Of a stretch of DNA of 64,000 nucleotides, positions 33,031-44,375 are shown one piece after another. The DNA comes from Diploptera punctata (Eukaryota > Arthropoda > Insecta > Blattodea > Blaberidae): positions 974,501 to 1,038,500 of the forward strand of contig JASPKZ010000420.1 in the NCBI GenBank assembly GCA_030220185.1, in the 5' to 3' direction. A model generated the notes under the pieces. That model made no database searches. It worked only from the letters and a program-made list of their open reading frames with translations, and had not been told where the DNA came from. The position numbers and the translations under genes were made by a program. Position 1 is the stretch's first letter; each line of letters begins with the position of its first letter.

Positions 33031-33169
33031 ACTTACTGAATATATAGTTCTTCAATTAATTATTTCACATGTATCTGGTTCGTTACTAAAATAGTAACAT
33101 GGCGGCCGCTTGAGCGAAATTTAATGTATGCTTTCAAGTAAATGACCCACTCTTAATGGTAGGATTGGG

Positions 33170-33465
33170 GGTACCCACAGCGTATTTAGTTAGGCCTATG
33201 GCAATATTTTATAATCCGGATGGTTCAGGGTTCGAGTCCCGGTAAGTTAGGGTTCTAATTGTCACAAATCTTCTGGCGGCACCATGACACTTTGGTCAAC
33301 TCAGCCTCTAATGGAAATGAGAACCAGGCGCTTTTTCTGAGGGTAAAGGCGGCCGTCACGGAGGGATGACAACCCGGCTGGTTCAAGTACGGATTGCCTA
33401 GGAAAATTGGAGTCTTAACACCTTCTACTACCTCAAAAGCCTCCTAAGGTCTGTAATGGGATCAC
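33170..33465 (+). mobile_element. SINE S3, degenerate head
   Basis: A worn head (ACAGCGTATTTAGTTAGGCC, AGGGTTCGAGTCCCGG) is followed by the S3 body CTAATGGAAATGAGAACCAG, GGGATGACAACCCGGCTGG and the end GGTCTGTAATGGGATCAC. Confidence 0.75.
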
Positions 33466-33621
33466 TTTTCTTAAAATAGGCCAACCTTTAACGTTTTATT
33501 GCAATGGCGCATACAGAATTAAACATTTGTCACAACAGAGCGATTTTTAAATGTTTACTTCATATAAATTCCACTCCTAATGGTCCGAATTTATCGGTTA
33601 ACTAATTAAAACTTACTTTTT

Positions 33622-34612
33622 TCATCACCATCATCAGCATCATCATCATCAACAACAACAACAAGCATTAAGCCCAATGGCCTGTTCCGATCTCATTATA
33701 GGTCGAATTGGTCCTTCCATCTGTTCAATGGTCTTCCCAACATTCTTCTCCCTTTTGGTTTATAATTATAATTTTTTCTTGGTATGCGCTGTTCATTCAT
33801 TCGTAATACATGCTGAAGATAAGCATTTTGATAATATTTTATTCTTTCACAGAGATTAAATATATTAAGTTCTGTTCTTATATCTTCGTTTTTCTTTTTA
33901 TGGGTCCTTTTGTATCCTGCTATTGCTCTCAACATCTTCATTTTTGCAGCCTCTGTTTGTTTACTATCTGCCTTTGTTAAGGTCCAGGTTTCACATCCAT
34001 AGATAAGAGATGGGACTGCCTATACTTTGTAAAACTTCAAAATAGTTTCTTTTCTAGTCTTATTCAATAACGTGCGTTTAATCGTGCCCCATAGATAATT
34101 GAATCGTTGTATTTTAGTGTGTTTATCTAAATTTCTGTCATTGCCTAAATGACATCCCAAATAATTAAAATTCTGAACTTGCTGTATAATTACATTGTTC
34201 ATCATTCTTTGTGTTCTTATTGCACATTTTTCTTTCAGAGCTAATATTTTTGTTTTAGATGTAGATATTCTTAAATTGTATTTTAGAGAGATATTATTTA
34301 AAGTATAAAGGAATTGTTGTAAAACATTTTGTGATGCAGTCATTATTACTTGATCGTCTGGAAAAAGCAGAGTTGTCAATACACTATTTATATTAATTTG
34401 TTCTTGCCATTCATTTATGACATGGTCCAAGTATAAATTAAATAATACTGGTAACAATGGAGACCCTTGTCTTACTCCCTGGTTTATTTCTATGTTTTGT
34501 TTACTAATTTTATCTCCGCAGTCTATTTTAAAATTTGTTTCTGTGTATAAACTCTGAATGGCTCTTAATCGTGTGTCCTTATTTCTTGCTGTGGTCGTAT
34601 CCTGAAATCCAA
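33622..34612 (-). mobile_element. FADDQ-type LINE, RT and C-terminus, (ATG)n-like tail
   Basis: On the minus strand: QGVRQGSPLLPVLFNLYLDH and the box LLFPDDQVIM (FADDQ mutated to FPDDQ) in frame 34,457-34,020, with NFNYLGCHLGNDRNLDKHTK. Then frame 33,941-33,696 has KMLRAIAGYKRTHKKKNEDI, YYQNAYLQHVLRMNEQRIPR and GRRMLGRPLNRWKDQ. The tail on plus is CATCATCATCATC and CAACAACAACAAC. 5'-truncated. A stop separates the two frames. Confidence 0.8.
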
Positions 34613-34739
34613 TCCGGCCTTTGCTTTGAGATGAATCAGTAATAATAAATGTCCCCTGACCGCGTTACGAGCGCTGTTCAGGGTAAGGATAACGACAGGG
34701 CTGCTGTCTCAGAGCATCTATCCATGCTCCTCTAAGTAT

Positions 34740-35525
34740 TAACTCCTCTATTGCATGGTTTCATTTGGGGGGATGGATTGCCCGTAATTTAACAAATGAT
34801 GAAGGCATTAAACTATGCCCACTATGCGATGACCATGAAAACTGGCAGCATATTATAGCATTCTGTAGAGAGACAGAAAACTTAGATTACAGATGCTGCC
34901 GGAGAGATTTCTCAGGTCGGATCGAGGGAGAGTAGCGTGTTGGGATCTTTTAGGACGGATCGAGAGTGAATAAAAAACATGCAAAATTTTGGGTACAGTA
35001 AGAAAATTGAGATATAACAAAATTGTAGATTAAGGATATATGTATTAACAATAAGAAGAATCTCAATATGGTATTTGTTTTCGATCTTTAATCATGTTAT
35101 ATAATAAGTAGGTCCGATAAGTTGAATAGTCTGATAGTGCATTTAATGTCTGCAGTGACGGGGGGAGGGGGGTATGAGCGTGCGGTGTGTATATGTGTGG
35201 GGGTGTGGGGGTGTATGTATGTGTGTGTGTGTGTGTTTTTTTTCTAATTTGTTTTCTAGCATTTTTTTTAATATTAATGTACGGAATGTGGATGAATGTA
35301 GATATGTATTATTGTGATTTAGTGTAGACATAGATTTTACTTATATGTAGCCTGTTATTGTTTTTTGATACAGGTGTATTTGTAGGTATTTGTTTATATT
35401 ATTAGTTTTATTTTTTTTATTCATGGAAAAATAATGCACGTACGGCCAAGCAGGCCCGTGCGCAATGTAAATGCATATGTATTTTCTTTATTCTGAAAAA
35501 AAGGCAATAAATTCCATTATCTATT
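34740..35525 (+). mobile_element. LINE family F 3' end
   Basis: It encodes IAWFHLGGWIARN and the zinc motif CPLCDDHENWQHIIAFC (C-x2-C-x7-H-x4-C), then CCRRDFSGR with stops. The same motif, spacing and 3' UTR (GCACGTACGGC...CCCGTGCG) occur at 53,340-53,993. A GT-rich low-complexity run (35,158-35,238) lies within the 3' UTR. Confidence 0.65.
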
Positions 35526-35833
35526 AAACTCCTTTAGAGAGGGTTGCTGCTTCCGCCCCTTGAGCCGTTGTGATGATCGCCTGGTATCACGTCGCCTCGT
35601 AGACCGTTGCAGACTTCTTGGTAGAAGTCAACCTTCTGGCAGACGTCTCCCACGTTGCGGACTGTTCTTAGTTTCCTCTCACCTCTAACAAGTTAGCAAA
35701 ACTAAACTTCACCGATTTGGTCGTCTGGTTCATTGAATACTCGGCGCCACCCACTTTTTATTTGACAGCAATATACCTAATTTGGGTGCGTAAAAACAAA
35801 ACTTCCGACCGCTAGAGCGTTGATATATGTAGA

Positions 35834-36546
35834 CAGCGTGTTGCGAAAAAAAACACCGAAAACGGAGGTGAGGTAGTATATTGAGATATGTTGATCATTT
35901 CTTAATAAGGTACCAATGTCCGCAAATGATGCGTTTTCACACTGTGACTAGTTAATTATGTCTCAAGATCAGTGTTAGTTCGAAGGATTTAAAGACTCGT
36001 TACTTGACAACAGGTCACAGGTACGGAACCTGTGATACGTGGTTCCGCAACGGAATGTGGCTGCAACATGACGGAGCTCACTTCTATACCAATTTGAATA
36101 CCACGTATCCAGGTCGATGGATTGGCAAAGGGGGACCAGTCCCATGGTCTCCGAGATTACCCGATCTTAACCCTCTCGACTACATTCTGTGGGGCGACAT
36201 GAAACTGCCTGTTTATCAGACTCCAGTACACACACGTATGGATCTTATAGCACGAATCCACGCTGCTACAGAAATAATTCAAACGCTGCCAGTCGTATTT
36301 GAAAGTGTGCGCCAATCACTACACCGCCGATGTAAGCTCTGCAATTAAATGGTAGGTAAATATTTTGAAAACTTGATGTAACTGTGACAGCATTGTCAAG
36401 TATTTAGTCTTCAAACCCAACTAACAGAACTCTGGAGGAGTTAGCTACTCATCATTTCCGGACATTGGTACCTTATTAAAAATTATGAACATTTCTCAAT
36501 ATATCACGTCATCATCGTTCTCGGTGTTTTTTTTTGCCACACCCTG
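35834..36546 (+). mobile_element. Mariner/Tc1-type DNA transposon, internally deleted
   Basis: Inverted ends of about 95 bp: CAGCGTGTTGCGAAAAAAAA at 35,834 pairs with the complement of the right end, CAGGGTGTGGCAAAAAAAAA ending at 36,546. Both arms continue through CACCG, ATATATTGAGA, TAATAAGGTACCAATGTCCG. The frame 36,004-36,348 (114 codons) is the C-terminal half of the transposase catalytic domain: WLQHDGAHFYTN, GRWIGKGGPVPW, SPRLPDLNPLDYILWG. The N-terminal DNA-binding half and the first catalytic Asp are deleted. Too short (713 bp) to be autonomous, but both ends are intact, so it could be moved in trans. Confidence 0.85.
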
Positions 36547-36922
36547 TATATATACTGACTGTGAACGATGAAGATTTGTAAAACGTTGTCATAGAAGAAT
36601 CTCAATACTTCATTCCTTCATAATTCGCTAAAAGAAGGAGATTAGGAAAGTGAATACCCTGAGAAAGAGTATTTATTACCAGACTAACTCTTTTAAAGAG
36701 TTACGTCAGAGAAACCTTAAGTTTGAGAACGTCCCAAACGTTGGTAGGTTATATCAACTTATTTTGTTCTTTTTATGATATGAAAGGAGCATTATTTATG
36801 TGTTTATGAGGCTACTGACAAATGTGGATTAGTAAATTACTTCCCTCGAAAATATCTAAAATGAATGGATTATTTCATTGCAGACAAGGCGGGACTGTAC
36901 AAAAGCAAATATCAATAGCTTT

Positions 36923-37122
36923 ATTAATTAAATAAAAATAAAACGTAGTTTTATTTGATTTTCATATTTATTATATAATTCAGTGACAGCTGTTTCGGTA
37001 CACTGTACCTTCTTCAGACATGTTAACAAATTATTAATTGTGTTCCAACTGGAAAACTACGTTTTATTTTTATTTAATTAATACATATGGATTTTCATCA
37101 AGTAAATACCAACTCAATTAAT
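36923..37122. mobile_element. 200-bp insert with internal 29-bp inverted repeat, 13-bp TSD
   Basis: TATCAATAGCTTT is exact at 36,910-36,922 and 37,123-37,135. Inside, 36,924-36,952 and 37,053-37,081 are perfect inverted repeats of 29 bp (TTAATTAAATAAAAATAAAA plus CGTAGTTTT). The loop has CAGCTGTTTCGGTACACTGT and CCTTCTTCAGAC. The 13-bp duplication suggests retroposition or a hAT/Mutator-like mechanism. The family is unknown. Confidence 0.75.
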
Positions 37123-37393
37123 TATCAATAGCTTTGTTTCTCCGTCCCGCGACGTGCTCAGAACATTTTATTGCAGATTTATTTCCTTGCGGAAGGAAAT
37201 CCTAGGCAATGTTGATTGTCTGGGATATAAACTGTTTATTTTACCTTCATAGTAGTGAAAATCCCTGTTCTTTAGTGCTATATTTCCCGACATTGTTTTA
37301 CTTCGTTTTTAATTAAGAAACTGTTTTTACAGAAGGAGATTTGCATGTTATACAGTAAGAGAGAGATTATATGAAGACACTATCATATACATT

Positions 37394-37900
37394 TGCTAAC
37401 TAACTAACTCATTGGCACTTCAAACCCGTAAATTCATGCCGTACGGATATAAGGTCTCCATACATCCCTACCCAGAACTAATATTTTCCAATCATCCGCT
37501 ATATAATCTATTTCCCTCAAATTATGGATAATGTTATTCTCCCACCTCATTCTTGGTCTACCAACTGGCCGTTTTCCTTCTGGCTTTCCTACAAGAAGCT
37601 ACCATGCACTTCTTTCATTTCCCATTCTTGCAATTTGTCCTGCCCATCGCAGTCTACAAAACTGAACTGTTCTTATTATTTTTGGCTTCCTATACATACC
37701 ATGTAGCTCATTGTTATATAGTCTTCTTCATTCACCTGTCTGTTCATCTCTTTTGCGCATAAAGATTTTTCTAAGAACTTTATTCTCAAATACTCGTAAT
37801 CTATTCCCTCCCTTAAAGTAAGAGTCCATGTTTCGCATCCATATAATATAACTGTAAGAATAACAGATTTATACATTTTCAGTTTAACGCTTCTTTGAGA
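37394..37900 (-). mobile_element. RTE-like family A 3' end, older copy
   Basis: From CTAACTAACTAACTCATTGG, through the RRMWQ/RPRMRWENN-type coding, to ACATTTTCAGTTTAACGCTT. It is more diverged than the 12 kb or 39 kb copies (for example GCACTTCAAACCCGTAAATT). 5'-truncated. Confidence 0.8.
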
Positions 37901-38000
37901 GAAGTAGTAGGCCTATAGCCAAAAATAAACTGAATGGCATGTGAAATGAAGAAAAGAAAGGTAAAAATTTTATACACTTTTAATTATTTTACTATGTATA

Positions 38001-38197
38001 AGCCACAATAGCTCAGGTGGTAATATCCCTCTTCCTGACTAGAGGGTCCAAGTTCGATACTGAGGGTGCTGGAAATTTTAATACAATTTTCAATCTCGAG
38101 ACTAGGAAGGGTGGGGCAGTAAAGCTTTTAATAGCTAGACTGTCCGGCAGATGCCTGGATTAAATACCAGAACACTCCGAATGAAAACATGTTTGTT
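38001..38197 (+). mobile_element. Possible tRNA-derived SINE, family S4
   Basis: AGCCACAATAGCTCAGGTGG, TAATATCCCTCTTCCTGACT, AGAGGGTCCAAGTTCGATAC resemble the D arm, anticodon arm and T arm of a tRNA with A and B boxes. This is the only copy in the window, and a family H element abuts it. A decayed tRNA pseudogene is the alternative. Confidence 0.45.
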
Positions 38198-38860
38198 GAC
38201 TATTTAAATCATGCACCAAATGTAAGTCAATGGCCAATCACATTTCAATTAATTTTGTTTTACTACCAATGACAGACGTTTTCCACCTCGCTCTTTATGG
38301 ATTTATCTTATCAGCTCCTGCTTTTGTGATAAATAAAGCTCCTCCTTTTTAATAACCTGAACAGGTCAGAGCATTATTTTGCAGTGACTGACTCTCCAAC
38401 ATTGAATATAGCAAATAATAAACAGGTTCCTTCGAACTACACTTTTGATAATTATTTGTTCAATAATTGTGTTTTTAAATAATGATTTTACTCAGTTGTT
38501 TACTAAAAAATAATTAATAACCTATAATGTTGGTTATAAAATACAGTTTGATGTGTTTCACTATGTTCTCCACTAGGGTATATTCTTACAATTTGCGATT
38601 GTATTTAGCAATAAATAATATGATCAAATTGCAGTGAATGAACAAATGAAACATAACATCGCCGTTTATATTAAATATATTAATATTACAAAATAACTAT
38701 ATTTAAATAATGATTTTTGAGTAAACAACTTAATTTATTCGTTAGATAGTCCTAACAAATGCAACTCTTGATTTCCAAATCCTCTAGATAAATTTACTTG
38801 TCACTTTGTGATTCGTGAATTTATCGATAATTTGGAAATCACTTGTGGCATTACTTATGA
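38198..38860 (-). mobile_element. Family H element, complete single copy
   Basis: It is bounded by GA at 38,198-38,199 and GA at 38,859-38,860 (TC on the other strand). The body has CACCTCGCTCTTTATGG, GCTCCTCCTTTTTAATAACC and CGCCGTTTATATTAAATATA. It closes with TTAGATAGTCCTAACAAATG and one 74-bp-type hairpin unit ending GGCATTACTTAT. Confidence 0.75.
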
Positions 38861-38874
38861 TAATTTCCACCGCC

Positions 38875-39000
38875 GGATGGGACATTAAGCTTTTGATATT
38901 TTTTTCGGCGAGAGTAGGCTAAGTTCCGGCACCCGATTTCGCCTTCTCTTCTCTTCATCATCATCACTCATACAACACACATGTGCTACACAAAAACCCT
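38875..39000 (+). repeat. Short interspersed repeat, family E
   Basis: Second copy of the repeat at 431-587, sharing GGGACATTAAGC, CACCCGATTTCGCCTTCTC and TTCATCATCATCACTCATAC. It begins 14 bp after a family H element. Confidence 0.55.
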
Positions 39001-39558
39001 TACATCGTTATCTCGTCTCTGTACTCAATGCAAGAACGCATCATTTAAGTAAATATGTCTGCCAAAATTGAGGAAAACCAACATTAACGCCGTTGTGCGC
39101 TGATGCGGAGTCCGAAGTACGAAAAGTCTGATGGATATACATATTAAAAATTCTAGTGTGAATACGCAAAGATAAATATTTTCTTACACTGCATCCCGTT
39201 TACCTGGTATATTTTTATATTAGTTATCCATATATCGAAAAGCTATATTTGTTGTTACATAATCTTGAATCATTATGACAAATTTTGTCATGTTAATCTT
39301 TCCTATAGTACTAATACTAATTTATTTCGGAACTTCCCTGTAATCTATATACGATTCTTTCTTTACAGTTTAAACATACTCCTTTCTCTAACTCTACACG
39401 AAATATATAGGGCGTAACAAGACCTCACCGGCAAAAGATAGGGATGACAGGCCATTCAGAGAGGATCATTTTTTGTGAAGGAACATATAGTCCCAAACAC
39501 GTCGTTTATGAGTTATGCGCAGATGAAGGTGTTCGACCGTAAGGGAATATTCGCATTT
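39001..39558. other. Unassigned stretch
   Basis: Nothing recognised. The start of an open frame at 39,475 belongs to flanking DNA and runs into the next LINE by chance fusion. Confidence 0.25.
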
Positions 39559-39570
39559 AGTATATTTCTG

Positions 39571-41686
39571 CTCAAAATTGCTAATAGATTTGAAGTACTG
39601 GAATCTTCAGATGACAATGTGGCAAATGAAGAAGAAACTGATATAAATAAAGAATGGGAGGCTATAAGAGATACTATTAAAGTGTCAGCATTAGAAAGTA
39701 TTGGTTGTTTAAAAAAGAGGCAAAACAAGAAATGGTTTGATGAGGAATGTGCCGACATTGTAAATGAAAGAAAGCTAGCAAAAATGAAATGGTTACACTA
39801 GCCAAATGAGGTAAATTTGGAGCAATTGGGTAGTATTAGACTAGAAACCACCAAGTTACTAAAGAGTAAAAAGAGGGAATATTTGAGAGAGAAGATTAAT
39901 GATCTTGAATTGAACGCAAAAAATAGGAATATTAGAGAATTATATCAGGGAATTAGTATAGAGAAGAAAGGGTTTCAGGCTAGAACAAACATAATTCGGA
40001 ATGAAAATGGGGATATGATTGCAAATTCCAGGACTATATTAAATAGAGGGAAAAGTTATTTTAATCAGCTATTAAATGTACATACAGAACAGGACATTGA
40101 GGAGGATAATTTACAGACAGCAGAAATGCAACTCGTAGAACCAAATGCATTAGAGGTGAAATGGCGATTGAAAAATTGAAGATGTATAAAGCATCAGGTT
40201 CAGATGAGATCCCAGCAGAACTGATAAAATCAGGGGGAGATAAATTGATGGACAAAATACGCTGGTTGCTTAGTATGATTTGGCAAAAAGAAGCTCTTCC
40301 AGATGAATGGAAAGAATCAATTATCGTACCAATTTATAAGAAAGGAGATAAAACGGATTGCAACAACTACAGGGGCATCTCATTACTTTCAACTTCGTAC
40401 AAAATTCTAACAAATATATTAGTCAGCAGACTTACTCCAAATATTGATGACATTCTAGGAGATCATCAATGTGCATTTAGAAGAAACAGGTCTACAACAG
40501 ATCAGATTTTTAGTATAAGACAGATTTTAGAAAAGAAATGGGAATATAATGGTACTGTACATCAACTATACGTAGACTTCAAAAAAGCATACGATTCAAT
40601 TAAGAGGGAGAAGTTATATAGTATCCTGCTGGAGTTCGGAATTCCTAAAAAGTTAGTTAGACTTATACGAATGTGTTTAAATGGCACAAAGAGTAGGGTG
40701 CGTGTAGGCAAAGAGTTTTCGGACACTTTTGAAATCCAGAATGGGTTGAAGCAAGGAAATGCACTATCTCCTCTACTATTTAATTTTGTACTAGAGCATG
40801 CCATTAAATCTTTAGAGAATGAGGAAGGCTTACAACTGAATGGTATTAATAAGCTGTTAGTTTATGCTGATGATGTAGTAGCGTTGGCCGATAGTGAGGA
40901 GATACTAAAGGACAATACGCACACACTATTGAGTAACACTAAGAACTTAGGACTGGAAGTAAATATCAATAAAACTAAATATATGGTCACAGATAGAAAT
41001 ACATTATATAATGGAAATGGACAGCTAATGACAAATGAGGGAAATTTTGAGGAAGTGGCTGAATTCAAATACCTAGGAACAATAATCACAAATAGGAATG
41101 AGATGCACAAAGAAATTAAAAATAGGCTCAATTCTGGAAATGCGTGATATTATGCATTGCAGAGACTCTTGATGTCCACCTCCTTTCAAAAAACGTTAAA
41201 CTGAAAATATATAAAACTATTATTCTACCAGTTATATTATATGGGTGCGAAACATGGACTCTTACTTTAAGGGAGGAAAGGAGATTACAGGTATTTGAGA
41301 ATAAAGTACTTAGGAAAATTTTTGGACCAAAGAGAGATGAACAGACAGGTGAATGGAGAAGACTACATAACAATGAACTACATGGTCTTTATAGGAAGCC
41401 AGATATAATAACAGTTAAGTCTCGTAGACTTCGATGGGCAGGACATGTTGTGCACGTATGGGGAATGAAAGACTTGCATGGAAGCTTCTTGTAGGAAAGC
41501 CAGAGGGAAAACGCCCGTTGGTAGACCAAGAATGAGGTGGGAGAACAACATTAACTATGATTTGAGGGAAGTAGATTATACAGGGAATGATTGGAAAGGA
41601 TTAGCTCAGGATAGGGATGTATGGAGAGCTTATGTCCGCGCGGCCATGAACCTACGGGTTCGATAGTGCCAGTGAGTAAGTAAGTA
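39571..41686 (+). mobile_element. RTE-like family A LINE, 5'-truncated, 12-bp TSD
   Basis: It starts after the endonuclease (IANRFEVLESSDDN). The linker frame stops at TAG 39,799. The frame 39,817-40,179 continues the linker, and 40,161-41,147 (328 codons) is reverse transcriptase with an intact catalytic box LLVYADDVVALAD, plus KKGDKTDCNNYRGISLLS and FKYLGTIITNRNEMHKE. C-terminal pieces lie at 41,144-41,494 and 41,478-41,666. The tail is GTAAGTAAGTA. AGTATATTTCTG at 39,559-39,570 and 41,687-41,698 is the target duplication. A one-base loss near 40,157 and the TAG inactivate it. Confidence 0.95.
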
Positions 41687-41698
41687 AGTATATTTCTG

Positions 41699-42570
41699 TT
41701 ATTGTGTTCTTGGCTTCTCTAGATTTCAATTTTCTTCTAGACGTTTACTGTGTAGTTCTTGTTGTCTTTAAGTATTCTCCATAATGTGTTGCTTTCTATA
41801 CTGAATTGGTGACCTGCTCCTACTATATCTTATCGTACTTAAAATCTGTAAAATTTTCACTAGAATTGTATTAAAATTTCTGGCGATTTTTCTCCAATAC
41901 AAATTGTATTACAGGTTCCGCCAGATATATGAAAGCATGGCTGGACCTCAGATCTGAGTAGGCATGTTCTCTGCCTCTGTCTCTTTCACAAGCGTGCTAA
42001 TAACCAAACTAAAAGTTTCAATTGGTTATATCACTACACCACTTCACTACAAACATCCTGTCTCAAAAGAACCAATGTTTTGTGAGATAGAATAGTAGAA
42101 ATGATGGAGACGGCTCCCGCATGCGTATGAGGCATTGGGCGGTAATGGTTGTCATGCTTTGAGTTATCTAGCAATCTCCGTACAACTATTACATGTAACT
42201 TTATACGTTTATTTATTTGTGAACATATAGGTGTTTTCTTTGATTAGATATAACATGATAAATGAAATCATACCCAGTGATCATGACCTTCCACAAAGAA
42301 TAATCACAAAAATAAATAACTCTTTAACAGTAGCTGAAGAAGGAATTTGTTTACGAATGGCCTTCAATTAAGTTTTTTAGCCGACATTTTAGTTGAGGAC
42401 GACTGAGATGTCAGATAAGATTTTATAATTTTAATCCGCTATAAGTAAACCTCAACAGTGTTCAAAATTGTTTTTTTAAGTATTTTGTCATTTTCAAGTC
42501 AATTATTTAATCGTGTTCTGGGTTGTTATTCTTTATTAATTGTATTCATATTTTAATACTTTTTTACTTT
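41699..42570. other. Unassigned AT-rich stretch
   Basis: No repeat family or defensible coding was seen between the family A copy and the S3 SINE. Confidence 0.25.
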
Positions 42571-42588
42571 CCCTATCAGGTCTATATA

Positions 42589-42878
42589 AAGTTAGAAAGT
42601 AATCCCACTACAGGCCTCAGGAGGCCCTTGGGGTAGTAGGAGGTTAAGGCTCCCACTATTTTTGGACAAGCGGCACTTGATGTCAGCCGGGTTGTCAGCC
42701 CTGCGTGACGGCCGCCTTTACCCCCAGAACAAGCGTCTGGTACTCATTTCCGTTAGAGGCTGAGTCGACCCCAGGACCAGAAGGTTTGGGTCTGTTTAAA
42801 AATCCTAACCCACCGGGACTTGAACCCTCGACCTTTCGGCTTGTAGCTCAGTGCCTTAACCACTACGCTACGGCGTGC
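42589..42878 (-). mobile_element. SINE S3, full length, ~17-bp TSD
   Basis: The minus-strand head is GGCACGCCGTAGCGTAGTGG, TTAAGGCACTGAGCTACAAG, CGAGGGTTCAAGTCCCGG (A and B boxes). The body ends CCTGTAGTGGGATTACTTTC. CCCTATCAGGTCTATATA occurs at 42,571-42,588 and 42,879-42,896, so the insertion is young. The head is tRNA-derived, and mobilisation would depend on a LINE in trans. Confidence 0.9.
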
Positions 42879-42975
42879 CCCTATCAGGTCTATATAGCGT
42901 TATTAATTAACTACACATAATTTATAATTTAATATCTGTGTACTTTAAGCCTGGTAATCTAGAAGAGTATCCAAA

Positions 42976-43365
42976 CTAAAACGTCGTTGCCTCAGAGGCC
43001 CGTGATCCAACCCCAGTATGGACAAGTTTCCTGGGTAACGTTTTTCGAGATTTTTCCTCGTCTGTAACACAAATGTCAGGAAACTTTAATGCACAAACAG
43101 TCCCCGAACATCACTGGCCATCGGAATCATCCATTCCTATCGTAAGAGTGAATGGTTCTTCTTGTTTTATATATTCATATTGTCTCGGAGATGGCATTGA
43201 GCTGATCACTCATCCAGGAAGGCCCTCCATTTCCTTGTATGATCAAAACTCTGTGTGATCTAATGTCACAAATCCTCTGCAGTCAGATTGCCCCTCCCTC
43301 TCTAAGACCCGAGTGGGTTGGGGCATATAAAATTACCTACAAGGAAGAGGTTAACACTAAAATAA
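42976..43365 (+). mobile_element. SINE S2-like, diverged
   Basis: A worn head (ACGTCGTTGCCTCAGAGGCC, GTGATCCAACCCCAGTATGG) is followed by the S2 body TTTTTCCTCGTCTGTAACAC, AACAGTCCCCGAACATCACT and the 3' block GGGCATATAAAATTACCTAC. It is much older than the 24.4 kb copy. Confidence 0.6.
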
Positions 43366-43898
43366 CTACTTTGTGTGCCCACGTCTACGTCATTCCTTTG
43401 GGGAATTATATTCTGTTATTTACCAATTAACAAGAAATTACATCACTCGAGTAAATTCAATTATATTCAAATAACTTGTTAGTTGAACGCTATATTATAG
43501 CTTGGGGGCTTTAAGAAGCATGTGCTTTGTAATATCTGCCAAGACGTGTGTGGGTTAAGAGGCACCTTGAAGCAATCTCATATAAATATCATTTTCCATA
43601 ATGTCAATAATTGGACAGACATGTTTACTGGACTCCAGTTCACTAACCCTGGCATTGACGTGTCCTTGGATATTGTTTGTCTGAAACCACCACTAACCTG
43701 ATTCGAGCAGTAACACGAGTCCACCAATAAATCAATTTGAGACCACTTCTAAGTTGAATTTTGTTAACACACTTGGGAGCATCCAATATCGTGTTCGGCA
43801 TACTCAATGTACAGTCTTCTCTCCTCACACTAGGAATAAACAGATTTCTTCCACTGAGAAAAAGTACTTTTCATCGCATCCCCTCATCAGCTTTAGAG
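43366..43898. other. Unassigned stretch
   Basis: Mixed sequence without a recognised repeat. Short open frames on both strands (61-101 codons) overlap each other and have no known motif. Confidence 0.2.
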
Positions 43899-44188
43899 GC
43901 CACACCGTAGCGTACTTGATTAATATAATAAGCCATACGCTACAAGCTGGAATGTCGGTGCTTCGAGTCCAGGAGGGGTCAGAATTTTTAAACTGTCCTA
44001 ACTTTTGGCGGAGGTTGATTCAGCCTCCAACTGAAATAAGTACCAGATACTCCTTCTAAGGATAAAGGTGGCTGTCATGTACGGCAGACAACCAGATTGA
44101 CATTAAGTGCCGATTGTCTAGAAAGTTGGGCCCCTTAACCTCCTACTATTTCAAGTGGCTTCTATAAGGCCTGTAACGGGATCACTTT
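43899..44188 (+). mobile_element. SINE S3, diverged full-length copy
   Basis: Head CACACCGTAGCGTACTTGAT and GGTGCTTCGAGTCCAGG, then CCTCCAACTGAAATAAGTAC, TTAAGTGCCGATTGTCTAGA, CTTAACCTCCTACTATTTCA and CCTGTAACGGGATCAC. The order is the same as the young copy at 42.6 kb, with many substitutions. Confidence 0.75.
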
Positions 44189-44375
44189 CCTTTTATTTTT
44201 AGGTTCAGTCTTAAACGAACGATAGTTCAATTTATTACTTTGGATCATACTAGAGAATCAGAACATGCTCACTGAAGTTGTCATTAAATGAGCGTAAATG
44301 GCATTACAAAATTCATGATATAGTTGATATGCAGGGATAGGAGAAAACTAATTGCAAAATGATAAATTAGCTCAG

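Noticed and set aside
39475..39573. Novel N-terminus fused to the family A linker
   Set aside because: The first 33 codons are flanking DNA read in frame by chance; the TSD at 39,559-39,570 marks the junction.
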